Shown here piece after piece: positions 45,200 to 55,389 of a stretch of 64,000 bases of DNA. Position numbers and translations under genes: made by a program. How positions within the stretch are numbered: position 1 is the first letter of the stretch; every line of letters begins with the position of its first letter. The notes beneath the pieces are model-generated. The model saw only the letters and a program-made list of their open reading frames with translations, was not told where the DNA came from and ran no database searches. Source of the stretch: Eonycteris spelaea. Lineage: Eukaryota; Chordata; Mammalia; Chiroptera; Pteropodidae. The stretch spans positions 3,286,001-3,350,000 of the forward strand of contig PUFA01000084.1 in NCBI GenBank assembly GCA_003508835.1. The letters run 5' to 3'.

Positions 45200-46155
45200 T
45201 TAATTTTTAATTTTTATTTTTTTTTCAAAAATATTTGGCATACAATATTAGTTTCAGCTGTATAACACAGTGATTAGACATTTAAATAAATTATGAGATG
45301 ATCATCCTGATAAATTCAATACCCATCTGTCACCATACAGTTATTACAGTACTACTGATTATATTCCCCATGCTGTACTCTACACCCCTGTGACTGTTTT
45401 GTAACTATCAATTTGTACCTCTTCATCCCTCCCGCTTCACTCATCCTCCTACTCCCTCAATCCAGCAACCATCAAAATGCTCTTTCTATCTATGAGCTTG
45501 TTTCTATTGCTTGTTTGTTTATTCTGTTCTCTAGATTCTACATACATTTGTCTTTCTCTATCTGACTTACTCCTCTCAGCACAATACTCTCTAGGTCCAT
45601 TCATATTGTTGCAGATGGCAAAATTTCATTCTTTTTTATGGGTGAGCAATATTCCATTGTATATGTGTACCACCTCTTCTTTATTCATTCACCATTAATG
45701 GATATCCAGGTGCCTCCATATCTTGGCTACAGTAAATAGTGCTGCAATGGACATACGGATTCACATGTCCCTTCTAAGTAGTGTTTTGGGTTTCTTTAGA
45801 TAAATAATCAGAAGTAGGATTACTGGGTCCTTCTTTGTGTCTCGTCATAGATTTCATTTTAAAGCTTATTTTGTCTGATATAAGTATTGCTACTCCAGCT
45901 TTTTTAGGGCTTGTTTCCATTTTCATGAAACATCTTTTTTTCATCTTTTTACTTTCAGGCTGTGTGTGTCTTCAGTCTGAAGTGAGTCTCTTGTAGGCAG
46001 CATATGCAAAGGTCTTGCTTCATTATCCATTCCTCCACCCTATGTCTTTTGATTGGCACATTTAATCTATTTACATTTAAAGTAATAGTTGCTAAATACA
46101 TGATTACTGTTATTTTATTATTCATACTTTTTATCTTTTTTCTTTTTTCTTCTTT

Positions 46156-47065
46156 TTAAAGAAGTCTCTCTAACATTTTCTGTAGTACTGACTTGGTGAT
46201 GATGAACTCCTTTAGCTTTTTCTTGTCTGGGAAACTCTTTATCTGACCTTTGATTTTAAATAATAGCTTTGCTATGTAGAGTGATCTTGGCTGTAGGTCT
46301 TGGCTTTTCATCACTTTGAATATTTCCTACCAGTCTCGTCTGGCCTGTAAAGTTTCTGTTGAGAAACAAGCTGACAGTCTTATGGGAGCTCCCTTGTAGG
46401 TAATTAACTGCTTTTCTCTTGCTGCTTTTAAAATTTGCTCTTTATCTTTAACCTTTGGCATTTTAATTATGAAGTGTTTTGGTGTGAGCTTCCTTGAATT
46501 TATCTTATTTGTGATGCTCTATGCTTCCTGGATTGGGATGTCTATTTCCTTCACCAGGTTAGGGAAGTTTTCTGTCATTAGTTCTTGAAATAGGTTTTCA
46601 ATTCCTTGCTCTCTCTTCTCCTTCTGATATCCCTGTGATGCAGATGTTGGTACTCTTGACGTTATCCCAGAGGCCTCTTAAAACTGTCCTCACTTTGAAT
46701 GGCCACATTCTTTCTTCTTGTTTATGTTCTACATGGTAGATTCTGCTACCTTATCATCTAAATCACTGATTTATCCTCTGCTTCATCTAATCTACTGTTA
46801 ATTCCTCTTAAGATATTCTTTATTTCAGTTATTCTTCACTTCTGACTTTTTTTTTTTTTTATGGTTCCTATCTCTTTGGTAAGTTCTCACTGATTTCATC
46901 TATTTATTACCTAGTTCCTTTAGCAACCTTTTAATCAATGTTTTGAACTCCGCATCTGGTAGATTGCTTGTCTCCATTTTGTTTAGTTATTTTTCTGGAG
47001 CTTTGTTTAGTTATTTTTCTGGAGCTTTGTTCTTTCATTTGGAACATGTTTCTTTGTCTTGACAT
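46156..47065 (-). pseudogene. L1 ORF1 relic of copy B, full length with frameshifts
   Basis: The start codon is the reverse of 'cat' at 47063-47065, followed by codons for MSRQRNMFQMKEQ, a typical L1 ORF1p beginning. The stop is the reverse of 'tta' at 46156-46158 after codons for an ITKSVLQKMLERLL-like end. The span of 910 bases is close to the usual length for ORF1 but not a multiple of three, so at least one net frameshift is present. ORF1p is the trimeric RNA-binding chaperone of the L1 particle: N-terminal coiled coil, RRM and C-terminal domain. Codons for 8 residues near the N-terminus are duplicated. Confidence 0.85.
46981..47028 (-). repeat. Exact 24-bp tandem duplication in the ORF1 start
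   Basis: The unit beginning 'gtttagttatttttctggag' plus 'cttt' occurs twice without a mismatch. In the ORF1 frame it duplicates eight residues (QSSRKITK), so the frame is kept. Confidence 0.97.
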
Positions 47066-48130
47066 TTTGGCTGCCTATTTATGTTTGTTCTATTTATTAG
47101 GTAGGGCTGCTATGTCTCCTTGTCTTAGTAGAGTGGCCTTATGTAGTAGGTGTCCTGTGGGGCTCAGGGGCACAATCTTCCCTGGTCACTTGAGCCAGGT
47201 GCTCCAGGTGTGTCCCTTGTATGGGTTGTGCGTGCCCTCCTTTTGTAGTTGAGCTTTGGTTGCAGTTTGCTTGTCACTAGTGCCAGGCTTTGGGCTGCTC
47301 AATGGAAGGTATGGGGCACATCGAAGCAAGATACTGCTTATTTAGGTTTTGTGAATCTTTGAGAGATTTTAGAAAAGTCTGCAGCATGACCCAAGACAGG
47401 CTGTCTGTATGGAAAATGCCCTGGAAGCAGCTTAGATGGACCCGCGTGCTGGGAGGGGCAGGGTCTCAAAGAATCACCAGGGCAGGGCAACTAGTGTTAG
47501 CTACCTTGCAGGAGATGCAGATATGGTGGCTGCATGAATGAGGTGTACAAGATGAATGAGGAAGATTTAACAAAGGAACAATACCCTCTGCCAGCACTTC
47601 TATCTGGGAGAAAACTACCCCTACAGCCCTCACTGTGAAGCCTGACAACACAGTGTATGTCCCTGACACATTTCAAGCTGGTATCCCATAGCTGGAGCTT
47701 AGAGCAAGTGAGTCCATCACCAAGTAAGTCCAGCATGGGACCCCTTAAGAGGAAAGTCTGTGACTCTTCAGTTGCATTCAGCCGGAGCCTCTGCTGGTTT
47801 CACAGCCAGAAGTTGTGGGGATTTCTCATCTCATGAGCTGAGGGACTGAGACACCTCGCTTTTCTGGGGGGACCTCTGCAGCCAAGTTATCCCTCCTGAT
47901 TTTCAGCTGCCACATGCAGGTGTAGCACCAGCCTGTTTCATGTCTCCACCCCTCCTACCAGTCTCAGGGTGACCTCTTCATTGTGTCCCCAGTTTTAGGA
48001 CTTCTGTTCAACTAGACTTTAGGCAACTCTCAATGATAGCTTATCTAGCTTATCTGTAATTGTAATTTTGATGTGCTTGTGAGAGGCAGCAAGAACAGCA
48101 TTTACCTACTCCACATTTTGAACAGAAGCT

Positions 48131-49558
48131 CAGGAAGTCTCAATTTTATAAAAATAAAATTATGCCTAAAAATAACATAAATTTAATCTCAAAGTATCAA
48201 AAAGAGTTTTGTGAAGCTTGAAAAAATAATACTAAAGTTTTTCTAGAAAAAGGAATATTAAAATATCCATAAAATGTCTAAAATAATTTTGGAAGGTAGG
48301 AAAGCTTTCAGATAGTAAAATTTATTTTTTTAAACAGTTATCAAAAATTAATTTGATGTTGACAGAAAAATAGGCAGGCAGGATAATTAAGAAAACAGAG
48401 AGATCATAAATAGACTAACATTTATATGAGAATTTATATCTTAAAGGTGAGAGGCATACTGGATTTAGTAAATAGTACCAGGGCAATTGACCAGTAGTTG
48501 GGGGAGAAAAAGTACATGGACTCATACTACACTGTAATATCATAATAAATTTTAGATGAGTCAAAAGCTTAAATAATATATGAAACCCTAAAAAGTCAGA
48601 AAATTTTAAGAAAGCAGTTTGTAATTTAATTTCAAAGCTTTATAAAGTTCTAAAGAGATAAAAAAATATAAAAGCAATTATACATAAAAATATTTGGGAC
48701 ATAAAAGTATTAAATATCTGTATAGACAAAATGTCAAAAGGCAAAGGCAAATGATAAACTAGAGAATAATTTATCATAGAGAAAATATGACAAAGTTAAT
48801 TTCAATAATATAGAAGTTCTTACAATTAAAAAAATGACAGCAAATAGAAAAAAGACATGAACAAGTATCACACACAAAAAGGTCTAAATAAATATTTATC
48901 TCAGCAAATATATCTCAATTTCTAATGAACGATTTGCAAATTTAAACAACAATTTTTATAAATATGTACTGGTAAGTTTGGCAAAATTAAAAACTACCAT
49001 GATATCCAGAACTGGTGGAGAAACAGGGAAGTTTGTATTAAGATATTCCTTTGATGAGAATATAAATTGGCACACATTTTGAATAAAAATTTGGCAAAAT
49101 GTAGCAAATTTGAAGCCTACATTTACACACTTGTTGAGGCATCAATTCCATCTCTCAGCTTGTACTCCCATGGATTTATTTGTACATGTTAACCAAGATA
49201 TGTGTCCAATAATTTTCACTGCAAAATTGTTTTTAATAATGAAACCTACAAATGACCAAAATATGTGTTAATAAAGACTGGTTAAATTTGTTACATTCAT
49301 GTACTGGAATGAAGGAATTCTATATATACTAATATAAAACACTGGTTAAAATATATTGGTAAGTAAATAAAGTAACTTTGATTCTATTTGTATAAAAAAC
49401 ACTGGGGAAAAACACATCAAACCAAACCACACCAAACTGAAGAAAACTGAAGCAGGGATTTCATTTTGGAAATAAAAATAGGTTCAGAGTATGAAGGAGG
49501 AAAATTTTTATTTTATAACCTTTTATAACCTTCTGGTGTGCTGTTTTAATTTAGTAGT

Positions 49559-49607
<49 letters not shown>

Positions 49608-49610
49608 CTT
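48131..49610 (+). mobile_element. Old L1 3' half, sense, second part
   Basis: The older L1 broken at 45199 continues with 'aatttaatctcaaagtatca', 'gagttttgtgaagcttgaaa', 'ccagaactggtggagaaaca' and 'gagaatataaattggcacac' (ORF2 C-terminus). A 3'UTR follows ('ggaggaaaatttttatttta') and it ends in the TAA repeat. L1M/L1ME-like and heavily decayed. Confidence 0.8.
49563..49605. repeat. (TAA)n microsatellite at old L1 tail
   Basis: About fourteen TAA units stand at the expected position of the old L1 poly(A) tail. Confidence 0.95.
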
Positions 49611-49879
49611 TTTAAGGGATTGACAAAGGAGGGTGATGTGAGCCAGCAGCAAGAATGACATGTCTAATTCCTCTTAGTCTTGATAATGGCATCAAGAAGT
49701 TTCTCACAAATATTAACCAAAAAGGCAGTATTTTCATGACTGTGAATCCATAATACTCCTCAGTACCTAATCTCAACCACTGGTAATGATACATCAAATG
49801 AGGAAGTATATTTCCTACCTTTACCACAGAGGCAATTGAGCAAATAAAACTGATTTGGGACCTTGTTGCATGAAATAAT

Positions 49880-50075
49880 GGAAACAGTAGGAAACTTGAA
49901 GCCCAGAGATTAAACACAGATTCTGGTTTTTGTACACACTGGATGTGCTTGTAACAGTCACTTAACCCCTCTGAGCCTCAATTTTCTCATCCATAAATTA
50001 GGATAATAAGCCTTAACAAATTAGAGAGTTCTAAGAAAGAACCTTTATAAACAATATAATATAAAATAAATAGAG
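49880..50075 (+). repeat. MIR SINE, sense
   Basis: 'aacagtcacttaacccctct', 'gagcctcaattttctcatcc' and 'ataaattaggataataagcc' are in MIR order. Confidence 0.8.
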
Positions 50076-50980
50076 GTTTTGTTTTAGAGGAGATATATCA
50101 ATTTATTTTTAGATCTCTCTTTACCTCTGCCAGAGCAGATAGTTTTAATCATCATGGGTTCTAAGTCAGAATGGTTAAAAATTGATGGCTGCTCCAGAAT
50201 TTGCAAAACCCTAAATATGGGAGAGGTTTATGTCTACTGAAATTAAAAATGAAATATCTAAATGGTGAGATTCTCATTTCAGTAGTTTTGTGGACCAAAT
50301 GGGAGCCAGACACATTTTTTCTCCCTTGTCCTATTTTCTCTAACATCTGTCTCTTTCTATTATTTACTATTTTACTAAATATTTTCTTTATATCTATTTA
50401 TTGGTATTTATAAACATCAATTAAAGATGTGATTTGTTCAATTATTATCTGAACCATGATATAACAAATTTATTAAAACCAACAACTAACCTGGAAAATG
50501 AGAGATGAACATACAAATAAACCCTGTTTCATTCTTGCTAACTAAAATGCTTTTGCTTAGAGCAGAGATGGGGGTTAGCCATAATGCCATTGATGATTTA
50601 ATGTGTTTACTGTCAGAAAATATCCAACTTACCTTGCCTATAGGAATGCAAATTTCACTACATGAAATAAAAATCTTCCATAATTTGGCAGCATTGGTCC
50701 TTCCATAGTTTCCCGTAATGAACGTTCCTATGTATTTGCTCATCTAATATGCCCTATTAATTTGCTTCATTAATTTCTTTCCTGTTGTCTTTACTCATGA
50801 AAGAGTTTCTATCTATTACTTATGATTTACTTTCTCTTTCCTCCTCTGTGAAGTTCCCCATTGCCCACTTACACTCAGACCATCTTTACCTCTTCCTTTC
50901 TATGCTTCCATGGGACTCTCTGTTTGTATCACTCATGGTGACTCCTGTTTACATTCACCTCAGTGACTTTCATGTCATTA
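50076..50980. other. Unassigned DNA
   Basis: No recognised repeat or gene. Short overlapping frames at 50161-50743 on both strands have no known counterpart. Confidence 0.4.
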
Positions 50981-50984
50981 AATT

Positions 50985-51025
50985 ACTCTGACCTTGAGCA
51001 ACTCAATCTCTCTGGGTTTCACAAC
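50985..51025 (+). repeat. MIR fragment, sense
   Basis: 'tctgaccttgagcaactcaa' and 'tctctctgggtttcacaaca' match the most conserved 40 bases of MIR. The rest is lost. Confidence 0.45.
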
Positions 51026-51034
51026 AAAGATTTT

Positions 51035-51255
51035 ACTAATGCCCACTTTATGCAAGGTATGTTTCTATGTGCTGGTGATCTAATATATTTTTTTTTAATT
51101 GGCTACTCTCTTATAGTTTCATTCCTGTAGGGAGAGATTGCAATATTAGCATAGTAAATATGTATATTATACAGTGAGTTAAATGATGACAAGTGCTGTG
51201 CAGAAAATAAGAAAACAAGAAAATAAGAAAATAAGAAGAGTAGGGACATTGAAGC
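51035..51255 (-). repeat. L2 LINE tail, antisense
   Basis: 'caaggtatgtttctatgtgc', 'tggtgatctaatata', 'cattcctgtagggagagatt' and 'gatgacaagtgctgtgcaga' follow the reversed L2 3' end. Confidence 0.55.
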
Positions 51256-51424
51256 ACCAGGGGCAGGTCAGCAGTTGGTTTAGTACTTTAAGTAAAGATG
51301 AGCTTCCAACTTTAATGTTCTGAGCTTGTATGTGTTTGTATATTTCTCTCAAGAAGATTATAAGTTCCAGGACGTAGAAAATGTATCATAGTGTCTATGT
51401 TTCATGCTATCAGGACTACGGTGA

Positions 51425-51580
51425 AATGAATGAGTTAAAGTTTTGGAGTCAGAAAGATTTTGATGATTATTTCAAGTCTGTAACTCACTTTCTCTATTAC
51501 CAAACAAGTTCTTAAACCCCCCCAATTTTCTTCCTCTATAAAATAATATTTACTTTATAAGAACATTGTGAAAATAAATT
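51425..51580 (+). repeat. MIR SINE, sense, first part (split)
   Basis: 'gttttggagtcagaaagatt', 'agtctgtaactcactttctc' and 'ctataaaataatatttactt' are in MIR order. It is interrupted at TA 51580-51581 by a Tigger-family element and resumes at 52082. Confidence 0.7.
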
Positions 51581-51581
51581 A

Positions 51582-52079
51582 CAGATGCTCCTTGACTTAT
51601 GATGGGGTGAATCCCAATAAACCCACTGTAAGTTTGAACATATTGTAAAATAAAAATGAATTAATATACCTAACCTACTGGACATCACAGTATAGCCTAG
51701 CCTACCTTGAAAATGTTAAAAATATTCCATTAGCCTACAGTTGAGCAAAATCATCTAAAAGAAATCCTGTTTTATAACAAACTATTGAGTATCTCATGTA
51801 ATTGATTGAATACAGTATCCAAAAAACCCTGGCAACACAGATACTGGCTGTTTACTCTCATGATCACTGGTGGTCTGGGAGCTGAGGCTGGCTGTCGCTA
51901 TCCAGCATCATGAGAAATTAGGGTGCTGCATATAGCTAGCCTGGGAAAAGGTCAAAATTCAAAACATGGTTTCTACTTATGTGTATTGCTTTCATGCCAT
52001 TATAAAGTAAAAAACAAAAACAAAAACAAACAAACAAAACACATCGTAAGTCAAACCATTCTAAATCAAGGACCATCTG
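51582..52079 (+). mobile_element. MER6-like Tigger-family MITE with TA target duplication
   Basis: The inverted termini are 'cagatgctccttgacttatg' and the reverse of 'ctaaatcaaggaccatctg'. TA stands on both sides (51580-51581 and 52080-52081). Internal phrases are 'aacccactgtaagtttgaac', 'tagcctagcctaccttgaaa' and 'ttgagtatctcatgtaattg'. A CAAAA-rich expansion lies at 52013-52040. No transposase is left or expected. The assignment to MER6 rather than a sister family is from memory. Confidence 0.88.
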
Positions 52080-52081
52080 TA

Positions 52082-52145
52082 GATAGTTCACATGAAGATA
52101 TTAGCATGGTGCCTGACACATTGTAAGCACCCAAAAAATGAAAGC
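52082..52145 (+). repeat. MIR SINE, sense, second part (split)
   Basis: 'agcatggtgcctgacacatt' and 'gtaagcacccaaaaaatgaa' are the 3' end of MIR and complete the copy that stops at 51580. Confidence 0.75.
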
Positions 52146-52588
52146 TATATCATGTATTCTACATAAAAGTTGTGACTCAGCACCTTTTTATTGAATTAAA
52201 AGATACTGAGTATGTTATACTAAAATGAAATGTATTCTCATAAACAATCTCTCTTGGATATTTCTCTTTCTAAGAAGTTCTTTAGTTTAGATGCTGTATA
52301 CAATGGAATCCCAGGTATTCAAAAAGTAGTTGTTGGGACACCAGGCAAAATCTAAAAAAGGTCTGTAAATTAGATGATATTTTAATGTTATTTTCCTAAT
52401 TTTGATAATTAGACTGTAGTTACGTAGAAGAATGTCATTGTATTTAGGTAAGTCATACTGAATTATTTATGGGTAAAGGGGCATAATATCTACAACTTAC
52501 TTTCAAACAGTTAAAAATATATACACATATGTGTTTCTGTATACATTTGGGAATCTGAGTGAAGATAGTATTAGAAGTCTAGCAGCTT
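52146..52588. other. Unassigned DNA
   Basis: AT-rich, with no gene or recognised element, between a MIR end and an LTR. Confidence 0.4.
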
Positions 52589-52589
52589 G

Positions 52590-52960
52590 TGTTACTGGTC
52601 CAAAGTCCATTTTGAGTTTCGAAAGGCCGAAACTCAAAATGCCAGAGTATGAAATAAAGAAAGATTTATTGATAGAGAAGGTGGTGACCAAGAAGATGGG
52701 AACTCTAGTAGCTTCTCAAATTCATCTTAAGAAAGTACAGATGTCTTCTTTATTTTATGTCAAGGGAAGGGAAAAGGTGAGGGGCTGTTTTTGGAAAATT
52801 CAAGCTGCAAGCCAATTCCTCTAAAGACCAGCCTGTCTATCTATATACAAGACAAAGCAGGAGCTAGCTACTGCCTGTAGGCCATGGGAACAAGGCAGTC
52901 TTGAACAAGGTGGAGTTAGAGAGACTGAGCATTTTACCCTGTTATACTTGCTTGAAAGTC
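52590..52960 (-). mobile_element. ERV1-like LTR relic, antisense, with hairpin
   Basis: Read on the minus strand, a polyadenylation signal ('caataaatctttctttattt') is followed by a short U5 ending '...ggaccagtaaca'. That is a common way for ERV1 LTRs to end. The U3 side carries 'ccttgttcaagactgccttg' and 'gccaattcctct'-type text in reverse. The left edge at 52590 fits the TG/CA rule and the right edge is uncertain. No internal viral gene is present. Assignment is by architecture, not by a match to a named family. Confidence 0.5.
52608..52641. repeat. Perfect 14-bp inverted repeat (hairpin) in U5
   Basis: Arms 'cattttgagtttcg' (52608-52621) and 'cgaaactcaaaatg' (52628-52641) are exact reverse complements around the 6-base loop 'aaaggc'. 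It lies between the poly(A) signal and the end of the ERV1-like LTR. Confidence 0.97.
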
Positions 52961-53395
52961 TGATATTGTGTTACATTAAAAAGGTATAATAATATATTGT
53001 AGAATGAGTGCCACATGAGAGAATTGGAACTTGAATTAACCTAATATCAAAACTCAGAGAAAAAAATGTCACTTTAGATATCTGTTATCCTTGGTCCCCT
53101 CTGCAGCTTACCTTTAGAATTCTTAAAGGACACTAAATCATGGAAGCTAATAACAAAGGGGAAAAGGTGAGTTTTCAGGTGTCTCATGTTTAGGAAACAT
53201 GTCTTTGAAATGGAAAGCTTGTGTGTATGATGAAAATTTTAGCATGTTTTAAAGAGCAATTTTGATTGTGAATGTTATTAACTACTATTACATAAAATTG
53301 CATTTACAATATGAGTTTATATAGAGAAAATAAAAGCCATGCTAAAACTGATTAAAAATAAGTTCCACATATTCTAAGCTTTCAATGAGGGATAA
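52961..53395. other. Unassigned DNA between two LTR relics
   Basis: Nothing recognised. If the two flanking LTRs belonged to one provirus this would be the remaining interior, but no retroviral coding motif is visible. Confidence 0.35.
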
Positions 53396-53932
53396 TGTTA
53401 CTGGAGCAAAAGGGGTCCATCTGCCTATGCATCTAAGTCAATCAGATACCTACAGGTTTTGCACAAAAGAAAGTAAGGTTTATTGAGAGAGATGTAAGTC
53501 CCAGAGACACAAGAGAGCTATTGCTCAAAGGCCTGGCTCCCCGGGTGTCTTGGGGGTCCAGGTTGTTTAGGGAAAATTCAGTAGTCATGGAAACTAAGGG
53601 AGTCAGGGTTGTGGGAGCTACTGATTGGATGATTGGAGGGGGCTGAGGTAACTGATCATAGTGTCTGGTTCTGGAATCAGCCATGGTGCCTTCTGTCTGG
53701 TCCTGTGGCCTGGTGAGGTTGTTCATCCTTGATGGGCCTGAGGCTGAAATACACCTAAAGCCAAGATGTTATCTTAGTCTATGGTCTAACAGAAACCTAG
53801 TGTCTTCATGATTATAGACCTGAGGCTCAGTTAATCTTATGTCCTAAGGCTTAATCATTAAAGGAGCAGGCATACAGAAGTAGAAGGATGAGTGTAGAAG
53901 AAGCAAGTGAGTCACAGTGCCATTACTGGGCA
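53396..53932 (-). mobile_element. ERV1-like LTR, antisense
   Basis: Read on the minus strand there are two CCAAT-type boxes ('ccaatcatccaatcag'), then 'tctctcaataaaccttactt' as polyadenylation signal. A U5 with 'caggcagatgg'-like text follows and the LTR ends '...gctccagtaaca' (plus strand start 'tgttactggagc' at 53396). The outer boundary near 53932 is a guess. The 94-codon minus frame 53442-53726 lies in this LTR and is not a viral gene. The left neighbour LTR has a similar end but a different U3. Confidence 0.6.
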
Positions 53933-54043
53933 AAACTAGCTTGGATTAGAGAAAAAAAAAAACTATACTAAAGAAATGAAGTTTGTGTGCAGTTACAATT
54001 AATGCATGTGAAAACCCTGCGGATGCTTTCTCTAGTTTGGTCA

Positions 54044-54044
<1 letters not shown>
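53933..54044. other. Unassigned short spacer
   Basis: No recognised element. A run of eleven A at 53951-53961. Confidence 0.4.

Positions 54045-54094
<50 letters not shown>
54045..54094. repeat. (GT)n microsatellite
   Basis: About 25 uninterrupted GT units. Confidence 0.98.
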
Positions 54095-54096
<2 letters not shown>

Positions 54097-55332
54097 TTTG
54101 ATGTTGCTTACTAGAAATCTATAAATTCAGCTATCAAACTACCCCAGGGGTTTCATTATCAGATTCTGTTAAGTTCCTTAAGAAAAAATAAAAATTAAAA
54201 ATGAAAAGCTTTCAGCCTCCTACCTTCTTACTCTGGGCATTACCAACTCATCAAAATTTTATACTATTTTCTAATTAAGGCAAAACTTGTCTATGCAGCA
54301 GCTATCCTAAGAAACCATAGTGATAGATTAACTGAATGAAAAAAAGTCATATGAGGAAATACCTATATTTTTTCATATTTTCTTAAGATGCTCTGTGCAA
54401 TGTGTTCTCATTCCACATATGTGTCTATTTTGATATGTCAAGGGTTCTTATTTTTTCTCTTTTCTTGTTATATTGTCTTAAAACAGCCAAATAGCCAACC
54501 AATCCAATCAGAATTGTATATATGTAAATATACACACATTTTTCTATGTAGAAATACCCATTTTCAAAGAAAGAAAAATAAAAGGCCTAAATAAAAGCCC
54601 CTTTAATCAGTTACAAGAGTGCTGTACCAATTACTTCCCTACAGGGTGACCTTTTCATCTTTTAATGGCATTTTGGAATAAAATCGCCCTAACACGTTGG
54701 GAGTGTTATGTGTGTCACATTTCCAATTCTATTTTTTCTCTTGTTGGCACTGAATAAGGCCTAATGTATTCATGACCTAATTAGAGTAATTTTTGAATAA
54801 TAATGACCTCCTGGGGGAGATTTTTTTCTTAGTACTATTCAGACACATTAACTAGAACAAGTGTTTCTTAATTTTTAAGTGTTTCTCTGGTTATTGGAAG
54901 TATTTTTGCTTCATTTAAAATGGAAATTATAAAACAGGAATCCCTAGAGGAAATAAGAAGCACTTTATTTTAGTTTTCTTGATGCTTTCCTCCCTTGAAA
55001 ATGCAGGATTCCTGTTATGTTGTTGCTGTGTTCATCTTTTCTTTCATTCTCATGGATGTGACTGTATCCAAGAAAGACATATCACAACATTTGGGAAAAA
55101 GAGCTTAAACAATTCAGACAGCCTTTCTTGCAGCTGCATATCTGGTTTTCTGAATTAGTTGTACAATGCCTTTCATTCCAACCATCTTTTTTTTTTTTTT
55201 TCCTATCCTTTTCTGAGATGGAAATAAATTGTAAGAGACACAAAAGCAAATAAGCATAGTGATAGATTTTGGAAACATATAGATTTCCCCATTCAGGAAA
55301 TACTAAGTAGTTTTATTTTGTGTAAAGCTTAC

Positions 55333-55334
<2 letters not shown>
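54095..55334. other. Unassigned DNA
   Basis: No gene or recognised element apart from a T run at 55187-55201. Confidence 0.4.
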
Positions 55335-55378
<44 letters not shown>

Positions 55379-55380
55379 CG
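55335..55380. repeat. (TG)n/(CG)n microsatellite
   Basis: TG units with a short GCGCGCG island followed by more TG. Confidence 0.97.
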
Positions 55381-55389
55381 TGCCCCCAC

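Larger units (their letters stand above)
45200..48130 (-). mobile_element. L1 copy B: nearly full-length 5' end, ORF1, large internal ORF2 deletion
   Basis: Read on the minus strand, the element has a 5'UTR of about 1 kb (48120 down to 47066), with 'gactggtaggaggggtggag' and 'ttggctgcagaggtcccccc'. ORF1 follows (47065-46156), then an inter-ORF spacer, the first part of ORF2 to about 45832, the C-terminal ORF2 part and the 3'UTR. At 45832 'gacacaaagaagga' joins directly to 'cccagtaatcctacttctga'. This is the same junction as in copy A. Flanking 45182-45199 and 48131-48149 both end in 'aattttat' and look like a decayed target duplication in the older L1. Length is about 2.9 kb against roughly 6 kb for an intact L1. 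Confidence 0.92.

Noticed and set aside
53442..53726. 94-codon minus-strand proline/threonine-rich frame
   Set aside because: Lies inside the LTR (U3/R) of an ERV1-like element, where no viral gene is expected.
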